A stretch of 64,000 bases of DNA from Segatella copri (GCF_026015295.1 NZ_JAPDUW010000001.1:2148501-2212500); one strand, 5' to 3'; numbered from the stretch's first letter, positions 53,935-63,624 are shown. The notes: generated from the sequence alone by a model not told the origin. A program made the numbers and translations.

Positions 53935-54597
53935 TTATTTACGAACCAACACATTATCTATCATTCCATATTCCTTGGCTTCTTCAGCTGTCATCCAATA
54001 GTTACGGTCGCTATCAGCATAAACCTTATCATAAGGAGTATGAGAATGGTCTGAAATGATAGTATACAATTCCTTTTTCATCTTCAAGATTTCGCGAGCC
54101 TCAATCTCAATATCAGAAGCCTGACCCTGAACGCCTCCTAATGGCTGGTGAATCATGACACGGCTATGAGGCAAAGCAGAACGCTTACCCTCCTGACCAG
54201 AAACGAGCAGCACGGCAGCCATAGAAGCAGCCATACCTGTACAGATAGTAGCTACATCGCTAGAGATAAACTGCATGGTATCATAAATACCCAAACCGGC
54301 AGTAACGCTACCACCAGGACTATTCAAATAGATAGAAATATCTTTGCCACTATCTACAGAATCAAGATACAGCAATTGCGCCTGCAATGTATTTGCGGTG
54401 TAGTCATCAATCTGTGTACCCAGGAAGATGATACGGTCCATCATTAAGCGAGAGAATACATCCATCTGAGTAACGTTCAGCTGACGCTCCTCCAAGATGT
54501 AAGGGTTCATATACTGAGCCTGTGCCTTAATAACATCATCAAGCACCATACCATTCATACCAAGATGCTTGGTTGCATATTTTCTAAAATCGTTCAT
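53935..54597 (-). CDS. clpP: ATP-dependent Clp protease, proteolytic subunit ClpP
   Basis: Serine protease forming the double-ring chamber of ClpXP, 220 aa. The catalytic Ser sits in CTGMAASMAAVLL near residue 120, the His in SRVMIHQPLGG near 145, and the Asp follows near 195. Somewhat longer N terminus than E. coli ClpP, usual in the phylum. A promoter -7 box is embedded in the loop of the preceding tig terminator. Confidence 0.95.
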   Translation of the reverse strand: MNDFRKYATKHLGMNGMVLDDVIKAQAQYMNPYILEERQLNVTQMDVFSRLMMDRIIFLGTQIDDYTANTLQAQLLYLDSVDSGKDISIYLNSPGGSVTAGLGIYDTMQFISSDVATICTGMAASMAAVLLVSGQEGKRSALPHSRVMIHQPLGGVQGQASDIEIEAREILKMKKELYTIISDHSHTPYDKVYADSDRNYWMTAEEAKEYGMIDNVLVRK

Positions 54598-54636
54598 ATC
54601 TATATAGTATTTTACGTCTTAAACCATACGAAAAAA

Positions 54637-54699
54637 GAGGTTATCGACCCTTATTTCTCGTTCGGTGGAACAAAGATAATAAAAAAAGTCGATAACCTC
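54637..54699 (-). terminator. Long-range hairpin after tig enclosing the clpP -7 box
   Basis: GAGGTTATCGAC (54637-54648) and GTCGATAACCTC (54688-54699) are exact 12-bp complements separated by 39 bases. The loop contains, on the minus strand, seven Ts and TATCTTTG (54671-54678). Confidence 0.6.
54671..54678 (-). promoter_or_regulatory. -7 box of clpP inside the hairpin loop
   Basis: TATCTTTG on the minus strand, 74 bases before the clpP start codon. The -33 region would coincide with the hairpin arm at 54688-54699. Confidence 0.5.
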
Positions 54700-54731
54700 G
54701 TATTTATTTGAAGTTTTTTTTCAAAAAAATG

Positions 54732-56090
54732 TTATTCCTGCATCATCTTGTTGAAATCTTCTACAGAAATCTCCTTTTCGTTGAGTTTTACAGCTGTTTT
54801 CAGAGCTGCAGCCAACTTACGATCGATAGAGCGATCTACAAGTGCATCTGTAGCGTCACCCTTCTTGAGGATTTCCTTAGCATAGTTCTCAATGTACTCC
54901 TCAGGAATGTTGTTCATACCATACTGAGCGAACTGAGCACGAGCTGCCTCCTTAGCTGTCTCCATCAGGTCATTGTCATCAACCTTGATATTCTGAGCCT
55001 TGATAAGCTGCTCCTTGATAAGATGCCATGTCAACTCCTTGATGCTCTCAGCATAGTTCTTCTCTACGAACTCCTCGCCCTTATCCTTGTTGTTAGCCAA
55101 CATGATACGTTTCAAGAGTGCATCTGGGAACTGCAATTCACCTACCTTCTTCTCGCAGTGCTCGCGAACGTCGAGAATGAACTTATAATCAGAATCGTTA
55201 ACGAGCTGTGCCTGCAAGCCCTCTGCAATCTTAGCACGGAAAGCAGCCTCGTCCTTCACGTCAGTATCCTCACCGAGAACCTGCTTAAAGAGCTCTTCGT
55301 TGATTTCATGCTTCTTGAAACGCTGGATTTCTGTAATCTGGAAGCTGAACTCTGACTCCAAGTCCTTAACAGCTTCACGCTCAATCTTCAGGAGTGAAGA
55401 AACCTCAGTATCGTTCTCTGGATAAGCCTTCTTAGGGTTGAATGTGATTACATCACCGAGCTTAGCATCGTTGAAGAGATTCTTCTGCTCGTCAACCTTG
55501 ATGTAGCTAGGCATCAGGATAGCACCCTCTACAGTGATACCACCTTCCTTGGTATTGCCATTTTCATCAAGCTCACGCAAGTCACCCTTCAAAAGGTCAT
55601 TCTCCTCGTACTTCTCAGCCTTCTCATAGCTACCTGCACGCTGAGCGTACATATCAATCTGCTGATCGAGAATCTTATCATCAACTGTGATGTTATAATA
55701 ATCAACCTTGTCGCGACCATTGAGAGTTACCTTGAACTCTGGAGCAACAGCGATATCAAACATAAATGTGAAAGAAGTACCATTCTCCAAGTCAGCTGGC
55801 TCCTGCTTCTCTGATGGGAGAGGCTCACCGAGCATCTGGATATTGTTGTCCTGTACATACTTGTAAATCTGCTGACCAACGAGCTTGTTGATAGCTTCCA
55901 TTTTTACAGATGGACCGAACTGACGCTTAATCATACCCATAGGAGCCTGACCAGGACGGAAACCTGGAACATTAGCCTTCTTACGATAATCTTTCAATGT
56001 CTTCTCGACATCATTCTTGTAATCTTCCTCTTCGACAACGAGGGTCAAAAGACCATTAATCTTGTCAGGATTTTCAAATGAAATTTTCAT
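54732..56090 (-). CDS. tig: Trigger factor
   Basis: Ribosome-associated chaperone that meets nascent chains at the exit tunnel, 452 aa. N-terminal ribosome-binding domain with the signature region VPGFRPGQAPMGMIKRQFG near residue 40 (GFRxGxxP loop). The central FKBP-like isomerase domain is divergent (KGDLRELDENGNTKEGGITVE, insertion-rich), common in Bacteroidetes, where isomerase activity may be absent. The helical C-terminal arms follow. First gene of tig-clpP-clpX. A -7 box TAATTTTG lies at 56167-56174. Confidence 0.93.
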   Translation of the reverse strand: MKISFENPDKINGLLTLVVEEEDYKNDVEKTLKDYRKKANVPGFRPGQAPMGMIKRQFGPSVKMEAINKLVGQQIYKYVQDNNIQMLGEPLPSEKQEPADLENGTSFTFMFDIAVAPEFKVTLNGRDKVDYYNITVDDKILDQQIDMYAQRAGSYEKAEKYEENDLLKGDLRELDENGNTKEGGITVEGAILMPSYIKVDEQKNLFNDAKLGDVITFNPKKAYPENDTEVSSLLKIEREAVKDLESEFSFQITEIQRFKKHEINEELFKQVLGEDTDVKDEAAFRAKIAEGLQAQLVNDSDYKFILDVREHCEKKVGELQFPDALLKRIMLANNKDKGEEFVEKNYAESIKELTWHLIKEQLIKAQNIKVDDNDLMETAKEAARAQFAQYGMNNIPEEYIENYAKEILKKGDATDALVDRSIDRKLAAALKTAVKLNEKEISVEDFNKMMQE

Positions 56091-56166
56091 CTTGATATTT
56101 GTTATTTTATTATTGTTAATATTTTCTTTAATTCTACAGTTTTCGTGTATAACCGCAATTGGCTTG

Positions 56167-56174
56167 CAAAATTA
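56167..56174 (-). promoter_or_regulatory. -7 box of tig
   Basis: TAATTTTG on the minus strand, about 75 bases before the start; no clear -33 box. Confidence 0.5.
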
Positions 56175-56222
56175 CACATTTTTAATGGATATACCTAATA
56201 TATAAGAGAAAAAAATGATTTT

Positions 56223-57047
56223 TTAACCATCAGTCGCTGCTTCTTTGGCTCTTTTTTGCTCATCTATGAGCTGAAAGTCCTTCTTTCTGAGCACAAAACT
56301 GTTACTCAGATACTTTTCGCGCACAATCTTATTCTCTGCCAATTCCTCTGGTTTGCCCTGGAAAAGAATCTTACCTTCGAACAGCAGATAGGCTCTATCT
56401 GTAATGGTAAGAGTCTCCTGTACATTATGGTCGGTAATCAAAATACCGATATTGCGATACTTCAACTGCCATACAATATGCTGAATATCTTCTACCGCAA
56501 TAGGGTCAACACCGGCAAATGGCTCATCGAGCATGATAAACTTTGGGTCAATAGCCAGGCAACGGGCAATCTCTGTACGGCGACGCTCACCTCCGGAAAG
56601 TTGGTCACCCTTGTTCTTACGAACCTTATTGAGACGAAACTCGTTAATAAGACTCTCTAACTTCTGCAACTGATAACTACGTGGTTTTCCTGTCATTTCC
56701 AAGACTGAAAGTATATTGTCCTCAACACTCATCTTGCGGAAAACACTGGCCTCCTGAGGCAGGTATCCTATTCCCGCACGGGCACGTTTGTATACTGGAA
56801 AATCTGTAATTTCCTGATCTCCCAGAAAGACATGTCCCTCATTAGGCACAACAAGTCCAGTTGTCATATAGAAAGAAGTTGTCTTACCAGCACCATTAGG
56901 TCCCAGTAATCCCACAATTTCTCCTTGCTTCACATTGATAGAAACTCCATTGGCAACCGTTCGTTTACCATAGCGCTTCACCAATCCCTCTGTTCGCAAA
57001 ACCAGAGAATTCTGATTTTGCTGTTCGTTATTGTTAATTTCGTCCAT
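56223..57047 (-). CDS. lptB: LPS export ABC transporter ATP-binding protein LptB
   Basis: Cytoplasmic ATPase that drives extraction of lipopolysaccharide from the inner membrane with LptFG. 274 aa. Walker [14 protein letters not shown] near residue 50, where the TTSFYM run is diagnostic of LptB; signature [15 protein letters not shown] near 150; Walker [15 protein letters not shown]-loop ITDHNVQET, also LptB-specific. It carries a short Gln/Asn-rich N-terminal extension and a C-terminal tail of about 25 residues. It is divergent from mlaE and has a -7 box TATTTTTG at 57066-57073. Confidence 0.94.
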   Translation of the reverse strand: MDEINNNEQQNQNSLVLRTEGLVKRYGKRTVANGVSINVKQGEIVGLLGPNGAGKTTSFYMTTGLVVPNEGHVFLGDQEITDFPVYKRARAGIGYLPQEASVFRKMSVEDNILSVLEMTGKPRSYQLQKLESLINEFRLNKVRKNKGDQLSGGERRRTEIARCLAIDPKFIMLDEPFAGVDPIAVEDIQHIVWQLKYRNIGILITDHNVQETLTITDRAYLLFEGKILFQGKPEELAENKIVREKYLSNSFVLRKKDFQLIDEQKRAKEAATDG

Positions 57048-57065
57048 AATTAGCTAATTTGGCTG

Positions 57066-57073
57066 CAAAAATA
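57066..57073 (-). promoter_or_regulatory. -7 box of lptB
   Basis: TATTTTTG on the minus strand, 19 bases before the start codon; implies a very short leader. Confidence 0.45.
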
Positions 57074-57122
57074 CTAAAAATAAAGGAAATATCGCTTATA
57101 AAATCAAAAACTATTCATAATA

Positions 57123-57155
57123 TTGCAGTTTTTTAGAGGATTTTGGTTAATTTTG
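57123..57155 (+). promoter_or_regulatory. Promoter of mlaE-mlaF
   Basis: TTG (57123-57125), 22 bases, TAATTTTG (57148-57155), 25 bases before the start codon. Confidence 0.6.
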
Positions 57156-57180
57156 CAGCGAAATTCAGTTTTATAATAGC

Positions 57181-57927
57181 ATGTTAATAGAAAAATGGCT
57201 TACCACCTTCGGTAAATATCTCATATTGATGGGACGTTCTTTTTCCCGTCCTGAGCGCATGCGCATGTTCTTGAAACAATACATCAAGGAGATGTCGCAA
57301 TTGGGTATTGACTCCATTGGTATCGTTTTACTGATATCCTTCTTCATTGGAGCAGTTATCTGCATCCAGATGAAATTGAACATTCAGAGTCCATGGATGC
57401 CACGATGGGTTTCAGGTTACACCACTCGAGAAATCATGCTTCTGGAGTTCTCATCAAGTATCATGTGTCTGATTCTCGCAGGTAAAGTGGGTTCTAATAT
57501 CGCTTCGGAGTTGGGAACAATGCGTGTCACCCAACAGATTGATGCCCTTGATATCATGGGAGTGAATTCAGCATGTTACCTCATTCTGCCTAAAATTCTC
57601 GGTTTGGTTACCATCATGCCATTTCTGGTTATCTTCAGTTCTGGCATGGGTATCATCGGCGCCTACGGAACAGCGTATATTGGGCATATCCTACCACCAG
57701 ATGATCTGACACTCGGCTTGCAGCATTCATTTAACCAATGGTTTGTATGGATGAGCATCATCAAGAGTCTTTTCTTTGCATTCATCATTTCCAGCGTATC
57801 TTCTTATTTCGGTTATACCGTAGAAGGTGGATCTGTTGAGGTTGGAAAATCGTCAACCGATGCTGTTGTCTGTTCTAGTGTTTTGATTCTGTTTTCAGAT
57901 GTTTTCCTCACTCAAATTCTCTCGTAA
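57181..57927 (+). CDS. mlaE: MlaE-type phospholipid ABC transporter permease
   Basis: Inner-membrane permease of the Mla/YrbE family that moves phospholipid between inner and outer membranes. 248 aa, about five membrane segments (IGIVLLISFFIGAVICIQM; MLLEFSSSIMCLILAGKVGS). The stretch GSNIASELGTMRVTQQIDALDIMGVN is the coupling region conserved in MlaE and plant TGD1. It is followed three bases later by the ATPase gene. No MlaD (MCE) gene is in the window after mlaF, so the substrate-binding partner must be elsewhere. Confidence 0.92.
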   Translation: MLIEKWLTTFGKYLILMGRSFSRPERMRMFLKQYIKEMSQLGIDSIGIVLLISFFIGAVICIQMKLNIQSPWMPRWVSGYTTREIMLLEFSSSIMCLILAGKVGSNIASELGTMRVTQQIDALDIMGVNSACYLILPKILGLVTIMPFLVIFSSGMGIIGAYGTAYIGHILPPDDLTLGLQHSFNQWFVWMSIIKSLFFAFIISSVSSYFGYTVEGGSVEVGKSSTDAVVCSSVLILFSDVFLTQILS

Positions 57928-57930
57928 ACT

Positions 57931-58704
57931 ATGATAGAAGTTAGAAATCTCACCAAGTCGTTTGGCGACAAGGTTGTATTAGACAATATAAACGTCACCT
58001 TTGAAACAGGAAAGACTAATTTGATAATCGGACAGAGCGGTTCCGGAAAGACCGTACTCATGAAGAATCTCGTAGGATTACTTCAGCCTACAAGTGGTGA
58101 AGTTCTCTACGATGACCGTGACTTCACCCGGATGTCGAAAAAAGAAAAAGTTCTGATGCGCCGCGAGATGGGAATGATTTTCCAAAGCGCAGCCCTGTTC
58201 GACTCTCTGAATGTACTTGAGAATGTCATGTTTCCACTTGATATGTTCTCTACCATGAATTACAGGGAGCGCGTAAAACGGGCTCAGGAATGTCTTGACC
58301 GCGTCAATCTGATAGAGGCTCAGCAGAAATATCCTGGAGAAATCTCGGGTGGTATGCAGAAACGAGTAGCTATTGCACGTGCCATCGTAATGAATCCGAA
58401 ATACTTGTTCTGCGATGAGCCAAACTCAGGTTTGGATCCAAAGACCTCACTTGTGATAGATGAACTGCTTTCAGGCATCACCAAAGACTATAATATGACT
58501 ACCATCATCAACACCCACGACATGAATTCGGTGATGGGCATTGGTGAAAACATCTGCTTTATCTACCAAGGTCATAAAGAATGGCAAGGCAACAAAGATG
58601 AAGTGATGACCTCAACAAACGAGAAACTCAACGATTTAGTCTTTGCTTCCGATCTCTTCCGCAAAGTAAAGGAGGTAGAGCTGGAAGAAGCTAAAAACAA
58701 ATAA
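57931..58704 (+). CDS. mlaF: MlaF-type phospholipid ABC transporter ATPase
   Basis: ATPase partner of the permease above, 257 aa. Walker A GQSGSGKTVLMKNLVG near residue 35, signature ISGGMQKRVAIARAIV near 135 (the GGMQKR variant is typical of MlaF), Walker B YLFCDEPNSGLDP, H-loop NTHDMNS. It is the second gene of a two-gene rightward operon closed by a strong bidirectional terminator. Confidence 0.93.
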   Translation: MIEVRNLTKSFGDKVVLDNINVTFETGKTNLIIGQSGSGKTVLMKNLVGLLQPTSGEVLYDDRDFTRMSKKEKVLMRREMGMIFQSAALFDSLNVLENVMFPLDMFSTMNYRERVKRAQECLDRVNLIEAQQKYPGEISGGMQKRVAIARAIVMNPKYLFCDEPNSGLDPKTSLVIDELLSGITKDYNMTTIINTHDMNSVMGIGENICFIYQGHKEWQGNKDEVMTSTNEKLNDLVFASDLFRKVKEVELEEAKNK

Positions 58705-58718
58705 AACAGTATCGTTCA

Positions 58719-58758
58719 AAAAAAGCCATCAGCCCAGAAACTGGCTGATGGCTTTTTT
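58719..58758. terminator. Bidirectional terminator between mlaF and the small lipoprotein gene
   Basis: AAAAAAGCCATCAGCC pairs with GGCTGATGGCTTTTTT around CAGAAACT. T-runs on both strands serve the converging genes. Confidence 0.9.
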
Positions 58759-58773
58759 ATTACAAAATAAATA

Positions 58774-59172
58774 CTATCTCATTTTCCAGGCATCCTTGAC
58801 CTCTACCATAGGTACCACTATCTGTTCTTTAGTACTGTCACCATACACCACTTGCAGAAAAACATCAGCAACATGATGCGCTGTATCAGCCTTTGCATTC
58901 AGTACATTCACCTTAACCATACCTTTATGTTCATCTTGCTGCTGCTCAACAAACATTTTGGCATTCATCAGCAATTGATTCTGATAGCCATTTGGCAACC
59001 GATAAGGTTGATTGTAGCCGTCTACAAACTCCTTATACTTGCCCTCTAAAAGCAAATCATAATATCCCTTGGCAGCAATACCTGCAAGATAGCCAGGATC
59101 AGGCTTTTCCTCCCTACAGGAAGAAAATACCAATCCCACCATGAATATCATAAAAATCAAAAGTTTCTTCAT
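58774..59172 (-). CDS. Small lipoprotein, NTF2-like/DUF4878-type
   Basis: A 132-aa lipoprotein: signal MKKLLIFMIFMVGLVFSSCREEK with lipid-cysteine near residue 19. The mature part is a single alpha+beta domain (AAKGYYDLLLEGKYKEFVDGY, ADVFLQVVYGDSTKEQIVVPMVEVKDAWKMR) with the look of the NTF2-like lipoproteins common in Bacteroidetes; function unknown. It follows der by 39 bases in the same direction and may be its operon partner. Confidence 0.75.
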   Translation of the reverse strand: MKKLLIFMIFMVGLVFSSCREEKPDPGYLAGIAAKGYYDLLLEGKYKEFVDGYNQPYRLPNGYQNQLLMNAKMFVEQQQDEHKGMVKVNVLNAKADTAHHVADVFLQVVYGDSTKEQIVVPMVEVKDAWKMR

Positions 59173-59211
59173 TTTTATACACTTTGATTCTGCATTCTTC
59201 GCTTCATTTAT

Positions 59212-60525
59212 TTACTTCTGACGAATGAAGACGTTGATAGGACAGCCATGTAATGACCAGTTCTCACGAATCTTATTTTCCAGGAAACGGCGATAATTCT
59301 CCTTGACATACTGAGGCAAGTTTGCATAGAACACAAACGAAGGAATCGTTGTATTAGGCAACTGGGTGCAATACTTAATTTTGATATACTTACCCTTTAT
59401 GCTCTGTGGAGGATATGCCTCGATAATAGGCAACATCACCTCATTCAACTTAGAAGTTCCAATATGAGCCTTACGGTTCTGGTAAACTTCCTTGGCAGTT
59501 TCCAATACTCGGAAAATACGCTGCTTAGTCAAGGCTGAAGCAAAGATGATAGGAAAGTCTACGAATGGGGCCATACGCTTGCGGATTGCATTTTCAAAAG
59601 TATCAATTACCTTCTGATTCTTCTCCTCAACCAAATCCCATTTGTTTACTACAACCACCAGACTCTTGTTGTTCTTCTGAATCAACTGGAAGATGTTCAT
59701 ATCCTGGGTCTCGATACCACGGGTAGCATCGAGCATCAGGATGCAGACATCACTATTCTCGATGGCACGGATAGAACGCATCACTGAATAGAATTCCAAG
59801 TCTTCGCTTACCTTGTTCTTACGACGGATACCAGCTGTATCAACCAGGTAAAAATCGAAGCCAAACTTATCGTATCTGGTATAGATACTATCACGTGTAG
59901 TACCAGCAATTTCTGTCACGATATTACGATCCTCACCTATAAAAGCATTGATAATGCTACTCTTACCAGCATTCGGACGACCTACTACCGCAAAACGAGG
60001 AATATCTTCTTCGATTGCCTCCTCAGGATTATCCTGAAGTTTGTCCAGAATCATATCAAGCAAATCACCAGTACCACCACCTGTAGCTGCACTGATACAC
60101 TGGGGATCCCCCAAGCCTAACTTGTAGAACTCAGCAGCCTGATAATACTCTGCGCTGTTATCAACCTTGTTAGCAACAAGGATAACAGGCAATTTGGCAC
60201 GACGCAAAATAAGCGCCACGTCTTCATCCCAATCAGTAAGGCCAGTGTTAACGTCTACCAGGAAGAGAACCAGGTCAGCCTCTTCGGTAGCAACAAGCAC
60301 CTGCTTGCGGATAGCATCTTCAAAAATATCATCAGATTTTACAACCCAACCACCGGTATCAACAACCGAAAATTCTCTACCATTCCAACTGCACTTACCA
60401 TACTGACGGTCACGAGTAGTACCGGCAGTATCACTAACGATAGCGCGACGTGATTGAGTCAAACGATTAAATAAAGTAGACTTACCCACATTAGGGCGTC
60501 CTACAATAGCTACTAAATTTGCCAT
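59212..60525 (-). CDS. der: Ribosome biogenesis GTPase Der (EngA)
   Basis: Double GTPase needed for 50S assembly, 437 aa. First G domain: [15 protein letters not shown] near residue 8 and NKVD near 117; second: [16 protein letters not shown] near 183 and NKWD near 298. The KH-like domain follows ([34 protein letters not shown]). Cytoplasmic. It lies 220 bases downstream of era, separated by hairpin-forming repeats. Confidence 0.96.
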   Translation of the reverse strand: MANLVAIVGRPNVGKSTLFNRLTQSRRAIVSDTAGTTRDRQYGKCSWNGREFSVVDTGGWVVKSDDIFEDAIRKQVLVATEEADLVLFLVDVNTGLTDWDEDVALILRRAKLPVILVANKVDNSAEYYQAAEFYKLGLGDPQCISAATGGGTGDLLDMILDKLQDNPEEAIEEDIPRFAVVGRPNAGKSSIINAFIGEDRNIVTEIAGTTRDSIYTRYDKFGFDFYLVDTAGIRRKNKVSEDLEFYSVMRSIRAIENSDVCILMLDATRGIETQDMNIFQLIQKNNKSLVVVVNKWDLVEEKNQKVIDTFENAIRKRMAPFVDFPIIFASALTKQRIFRVLETAKEVYQNRKAHIGTSKLNEVMLPIIEAYPPQSIKGKYIKIKYCTQLPNTTIPSFVFYANLPQYVKENYRRFLENKIRENWSLHGCPINVFIRQK

Positions 60526-60746
60526 AAACAGTCATTATCCTCCTTCCTTTTAGGAGGTATTCAAGGATGTGGTCTCTGCATCCAAGTTAATAATTTGCCG
60601 AAGCTGACCTTGCTCCGGCCCTCGCTCTTTTGGCGAGAGTCACTCCCTCGATTACATTCAGGGAGGAGTTATTTTAGTTGATAGTTTACAGTTGATAGTT
60701 TATAGTTATTAAGGGCGTCTTTAAACTATTAACTCTTAACTATCAA
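60526..60746. repeat. era-der spacer with stacked inverted repeats
   Basis: No gene. Several short hairpins are packed together: CCTCCTT/AGGAGG near 60540, ACTCCCT/AGGGAGGAGT near 60645-60672, and a longer low-complexity pair around AGTTGATAGTTTA (twice, near 60680-60705) and TAACTATCAATT (near 60737). Such GATAGTT repeats are scattered in Bacteroidales genomes; here they probably weaken read-through from era to der. Confidence 0.5.
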
Positions 60747-61628
60747 TTATTCCGGATTATATCCAAAGGCATCAAGTTCTCGCTGAGAGCTGCGCCAATC
60801 CTTATCAACTTTTACGAAAGTCTCCAAGAAGATTTTCTTGTCGAAGAACTTTTCCAAAGCCTTACGACTCTCGGTATTCACCTTTTTCAATGCAATCCCC
60901 TGGTGCCCGATGATGATACCCTTTTGGGAATCACGTTCAACATAAATCACCGCATTAATGTGGATACGTTTTTCATCTTCCTTAAATCGCTCCACTCTTA
61001 CCTCTACAGAATAAGGTATTTCCTTATCATAATAGAGCAAAATCTTTTCTCGGATAATCTCTGAAACGAAGAAACGGGCAGGCTTGTCTGTCAGCTGATC
61101 CTTATCAAAGAAAGCAGGAGATTCCGGCAAGAGTTCCTTAATGCGCTTCAAGAGCATATCCGTTCCGAACTTATTCTTCGCTGAGATAGGAAGAATCTCT
61201 GCATTAGGCAACAAAGAGTGCCATTTTTCAACAATATCACCCAACTTCTTCGGATCACCCTGATCAATCTTGTTGATGAGCAAGAGTACAGGAATCTGCA
61301 TTTTCTTAACCTTTTCCAAGAATTCCATGTTCTTTTCAGGGTTTTCTATCACATCTGTCACATAAAGCAGCACATCAGCATCCGCCAATGCACTCTCAGA
61401 GAAGGCAAGCATCATCTCCTGCATCTTGTAATTAGGCTTCAAAACACCAGGAGTATCAGAAAATACAATCTGCATATCATCAGTATTCACAATACCCATG
61501 ATACGATGACGGGTTGTCTGAGCCTTAAAAGTTGCAATACTAATACGTTCACCCACCAATTGATTCATCAAGGTACTTTTTCCCACATTAGGGTTACCTA
61601 CTATATTTACGAAACCAGCTTTATGCAT
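60747..61628 (-). CDS. era: GTPase Era
   Basis: GTPase for 30S maturation that binds the 3' end of 16S rRNA, 293 aa. G1 [16 protein letters not shown] near residue 11, the effector segment SIATFKAQTTRHRIMG, G3 DTPG, G4 NKID near 122; C-terminal KH domain (KRIHINAVIYVERDSQKGIIIGHQGIALKKV). Cytoplasmic, membrane-associated in some species. It precedes der in the same direction. Confidence 0.96.
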   Translation of the reverse strand: MHKAGFVNIVGNPNVGKSTLMNQLVGERISIATFKAQTTRHRIMGIVNTDDMQIVFSDTPGVLKPNYKMQEMMLAFSESALADADVLLYVTDVIENPEKNMEFLEKVKKMQIPVLLLINKIDQGDPKKLGDIVEKWHSLLPNAEILPISAKNKFGTDMLLKRIKELLPESPAFFDKDQLTDKPARFFVSEIIREKILLYYDKEIPYSVEVRVERFKEDEKRIHINAVIYVERDSQKGIIIGHQGIALKKVNTESRKALEKFFDKKIFLETFVKVDKDWRSSQRELDAFGYNPE

Positions 61629-61690
61629 AAAAAATTGAATTTAGCAAAATTTTACTATCAAGAAGTTAAGCTCTATTGTTTTTAAGCTAA

Positions 61691-61739
61691 AGAAACGCAT
61701 CCTTACTTATTTATAGAGAAATAAGAAAGATGCGTTTCC
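61691..61739 (-). terminator. Terminator of fabH
   Basis: AGAAACGCATC and GATGCGTTTCC pair (61691-61701 with 61729-61739), extended by CTTATTT/AAATAAG in the centre. It stands 36 bases past the fabH stop. Confidence 0.75.
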
Positions 61740-61774
61740 TTATATAGATAATTATTCTATCCTATTTTTATAGA

Positions 61775-62788
61775 TTACTTTCCGTAAGCAGCGCCATCAT
61801 ACGCCCACTTATAGAAAGAAGCGCCATGTACAAATCCTGCACCAAATGCTGTGAAGATGACGTTATCGCCCTTCTTCAATTGGCTTTCTGCATCCCAGAG
61901 TGCCAATGGAATTGTTGCTGCACTAGTATTTCCATAATGATCGATGTTTACAACCACCTTATCAAGTGGAATTCCAGCACGCTTGGTTACTGCCTCAATA
62001 ATACGGAGATTAGCCTCGTGAGGAATTACCCAGTTCACATCATTAGCCTTCAGGTTGTTCATTTCCATGATTTTCATCACGTCGTTGCTCATATCTGTTA
62101 CTGCGTAACGGAATACAGTACGACCTTCCTGATAAAGATAATGCAGACGATGATCAACTGTAAAATGTGAAGGAGGGCAAACAGAACCACCAGCCTTCAT
62201 GTGAAGGAAAGGCAAACCTTGTCCATCTGTACGAAGGTATGAGTTCTGAACTCCAACGTTCTCCTCTTCAGTTGCCTCCACCAAAACCGCACCTGCTCCA
62301 TCTCCGAAGAGAACACAAGTAGCACGGTCTGTGTAATCTACCAATGAAGACATCTTGTCAGCACCAATCACAATAATCTTCTTGTATCTACCACTCTGAA
62401 TCATGCTTGCAGCAACATCAAGGGTATACAAGAATCCACAGCAAGCTGCAGAGAAGTCAAATGCGAAAGCATTCTTCAAACCCAGCTTGCCGAGGACGAT
62501 AGATGCTGTAGAAGGGAACTTATAGTCAGGTGTCGTGGTTGTTACAATCAATGCATCGATTGTATCTGGATCCACGCCAGTCTTCTGAATCAACTGCTTG
62601 GCAGCTTTACGTGCCAAATAGCTGGTTCCAAGGCCTTCCTCTGTAAGGATGCGGCGCTCTTTGATACCCACACGGGTGGTAATCCACTCATCTGTTGTAT
62701 CTACCATGCGAGATAACTCCTCATTGTTGAGGATATAGTCTGGCACGTAGCCACCGACACCTGTAATTACAGCATTAATCTTACCCAT
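61775..62788 (-). CDS. fabH: 3-oxoacyl-[acyl-carrier-protein] synthase III (KAS III)
   Basis: Starts fatty-acid synthesis by condensing acyl-CoA with malonyl-ACP, 337 aa. The catalytic triad of the family is visible: Cys in FDFSAACCGFLYTL near residue 115, His in WVIPHEANLRI near 256 and Asn in HYGNTSAATIPLAL near 286. Branched or straight primer use cannot be told. It overlaps the rpmF stop by one base (TAATG), the familiar rpmF-fabH arrangement. Confidence 0.95.
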   Translation of the reverse strand: MGKINAVITGVGGYVPDYILNNEELSRMVDTTDEWITTRVGIKERRILTEEGLGTSYLARKAAKQLIQKTGVDPDTIDALIVTTTTPDYKFPSTASIVLGKLGLKNAFAFDFSAACCGFLYTLDVAASMIQSGRYKKIIVIGADKMSSLVDYTDRATCVLFGDGAGAVLVEATEEENVGVQNSYLRTDGQGLPFLHMKAGGSVCPPSHFTVDHRLHYLYQEGRTVFRYAVTDMSNDVMKIMEMNNLKANDVNWVIPHEANLRIIEAVTKRAGIPLDKVVVNIDHYGNTSAATIPLALWDAESQLKKGDNVIFTAFGAGFVHGASFYKWAYDGAAYGK

Positions 62789-62973
62789 TATTCAGCTGCT
62801 TCCTTAACGATTGCAACCTTACCACGATAGTAACCGCAAGTAGGGCAAACAGTGTGGTATACATAGTATGCACCACAGTTAGGGCAAACTGCCAATGTAG
62901 GAGCTACTGCCTTATCATGAGTTCTTCTCTTAAGTGTACGTGTCTTTGACTGTCTTCTTTTAGGATGTGCCAT
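62788..62973 (-). CDS. rpmF: 50S ribosomal protein L32
   Basis: A 61-aa ribosomal protein: basic N terminus AHPKRRQSKTRTLKRRTHDK and a zinc ribbon of two CxxC pairs (CPNCGAYYVYHTVCPTCGYY). One base overlaps fabH, and 28 bases separate it from the YceD gene; the trio is a conserved operon linking ribosome and lipid synthesis. Confidence 0.97.
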   Translation of the reverse strand: MAHPKRRQSKTRTLKRRTHDKAVAPTLAVCPNCGAYYVYHTVCPTCGYYRGKVAIVKEAAE

Positions 62974-63001
62974 AATTTTTAAATGTTTAAAATTTTAATT
63001 T

Positions 63002-63526
63002 TTATTTTTTCAATTTCAATAGAGCTTCCCAGCGTGGATCTACAGTTTCCTCTTCTTCCTCACCGCTTCGGGCGGCAGAATGCTCATTGAGCTTTTCAAT
63101 CATAGCAGGGTTGCATTTTCCAGGTGCATGCACATGCTTGATGGGAATATTGAGATCTATAAATTCATAGATAAACCAGGCGACATCGAGTATTCCTTCG
63201 TTCTCGGCCACAGTCACCAGATCATCATCCTCTGAGTACTCTTCTCCGAATTTTACGACTAGCCTGTCATTAGTCTCAATGGTTTGATCCATATCGTCCA
63301 GACAGATGTCGCATGGTATGTGAACCACTCCCTCAGTATGGAAATTGAGTTCGAAGAAGTCATCCGTCCTATTGATAGACAGACTACTTGACAACTCGCC
63401 TCTCTGAACATCAGGAGCATCGATTGCCTCAAAATATTCATTGGTAAGCTTAAATTCCTTTTCGGTTATACCTTGAGGTAAAGCTTTCAAATCAATCTTA
63501 AAAGAATCTATGTTACACATATTCAA
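63002..63526 (-). CDS. YceD/DUF177 family protein
   Basis: A 174-aa protein of the DUF177 (YceD) family, which is almost always upstream of rpmF and has been linked to 23S rRNA accumulation. Landmarks: two cysteines in IPCDICLDDMDQTIETNDRLVVKF near residue 93, an acidic loop, then VDPRWEALLKLKK at the end, the family's conserved C-terminal DPRW motif. A -7 box TAACTTTG lies at 63551-63558. Confidence 0.9.
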   Translation of the reverse strand: MNMCNIDSFKIDLKALPQGITEKEFKLTNEYFEAIDAPDVQRGELSSSLSINRTDDFFELNFHTEGVVHIPCDICLDDMDQTIETNDRLVVKFGEEYSEDDDLVTVAENEGILDVAWFIYEFIDLNIPIKHVHAPGKCNPAMIEKLNEHSAARSGEEEEETVDPRWEALLKLKK

Positions 63527-63550
63527 TATATACTATATTGTTTCGGGCTG

Positions 63551-63558
63551 CAAAGTTA
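63551..63558 (-). promoter_or_regulatory. -7 box of the yceD-rpmF-fabH operon
   Basis: TAACTTTG on the minus strand, about 25 bases before the start; -33 box not seen. Confidence 0.5.
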
Positions 63559-63624
63559 CAAATAATTTTTGAGATAAAATAATTTTTTATGTAAAAATCA
63601 CTAAAATCACTCATTATTAATTGA

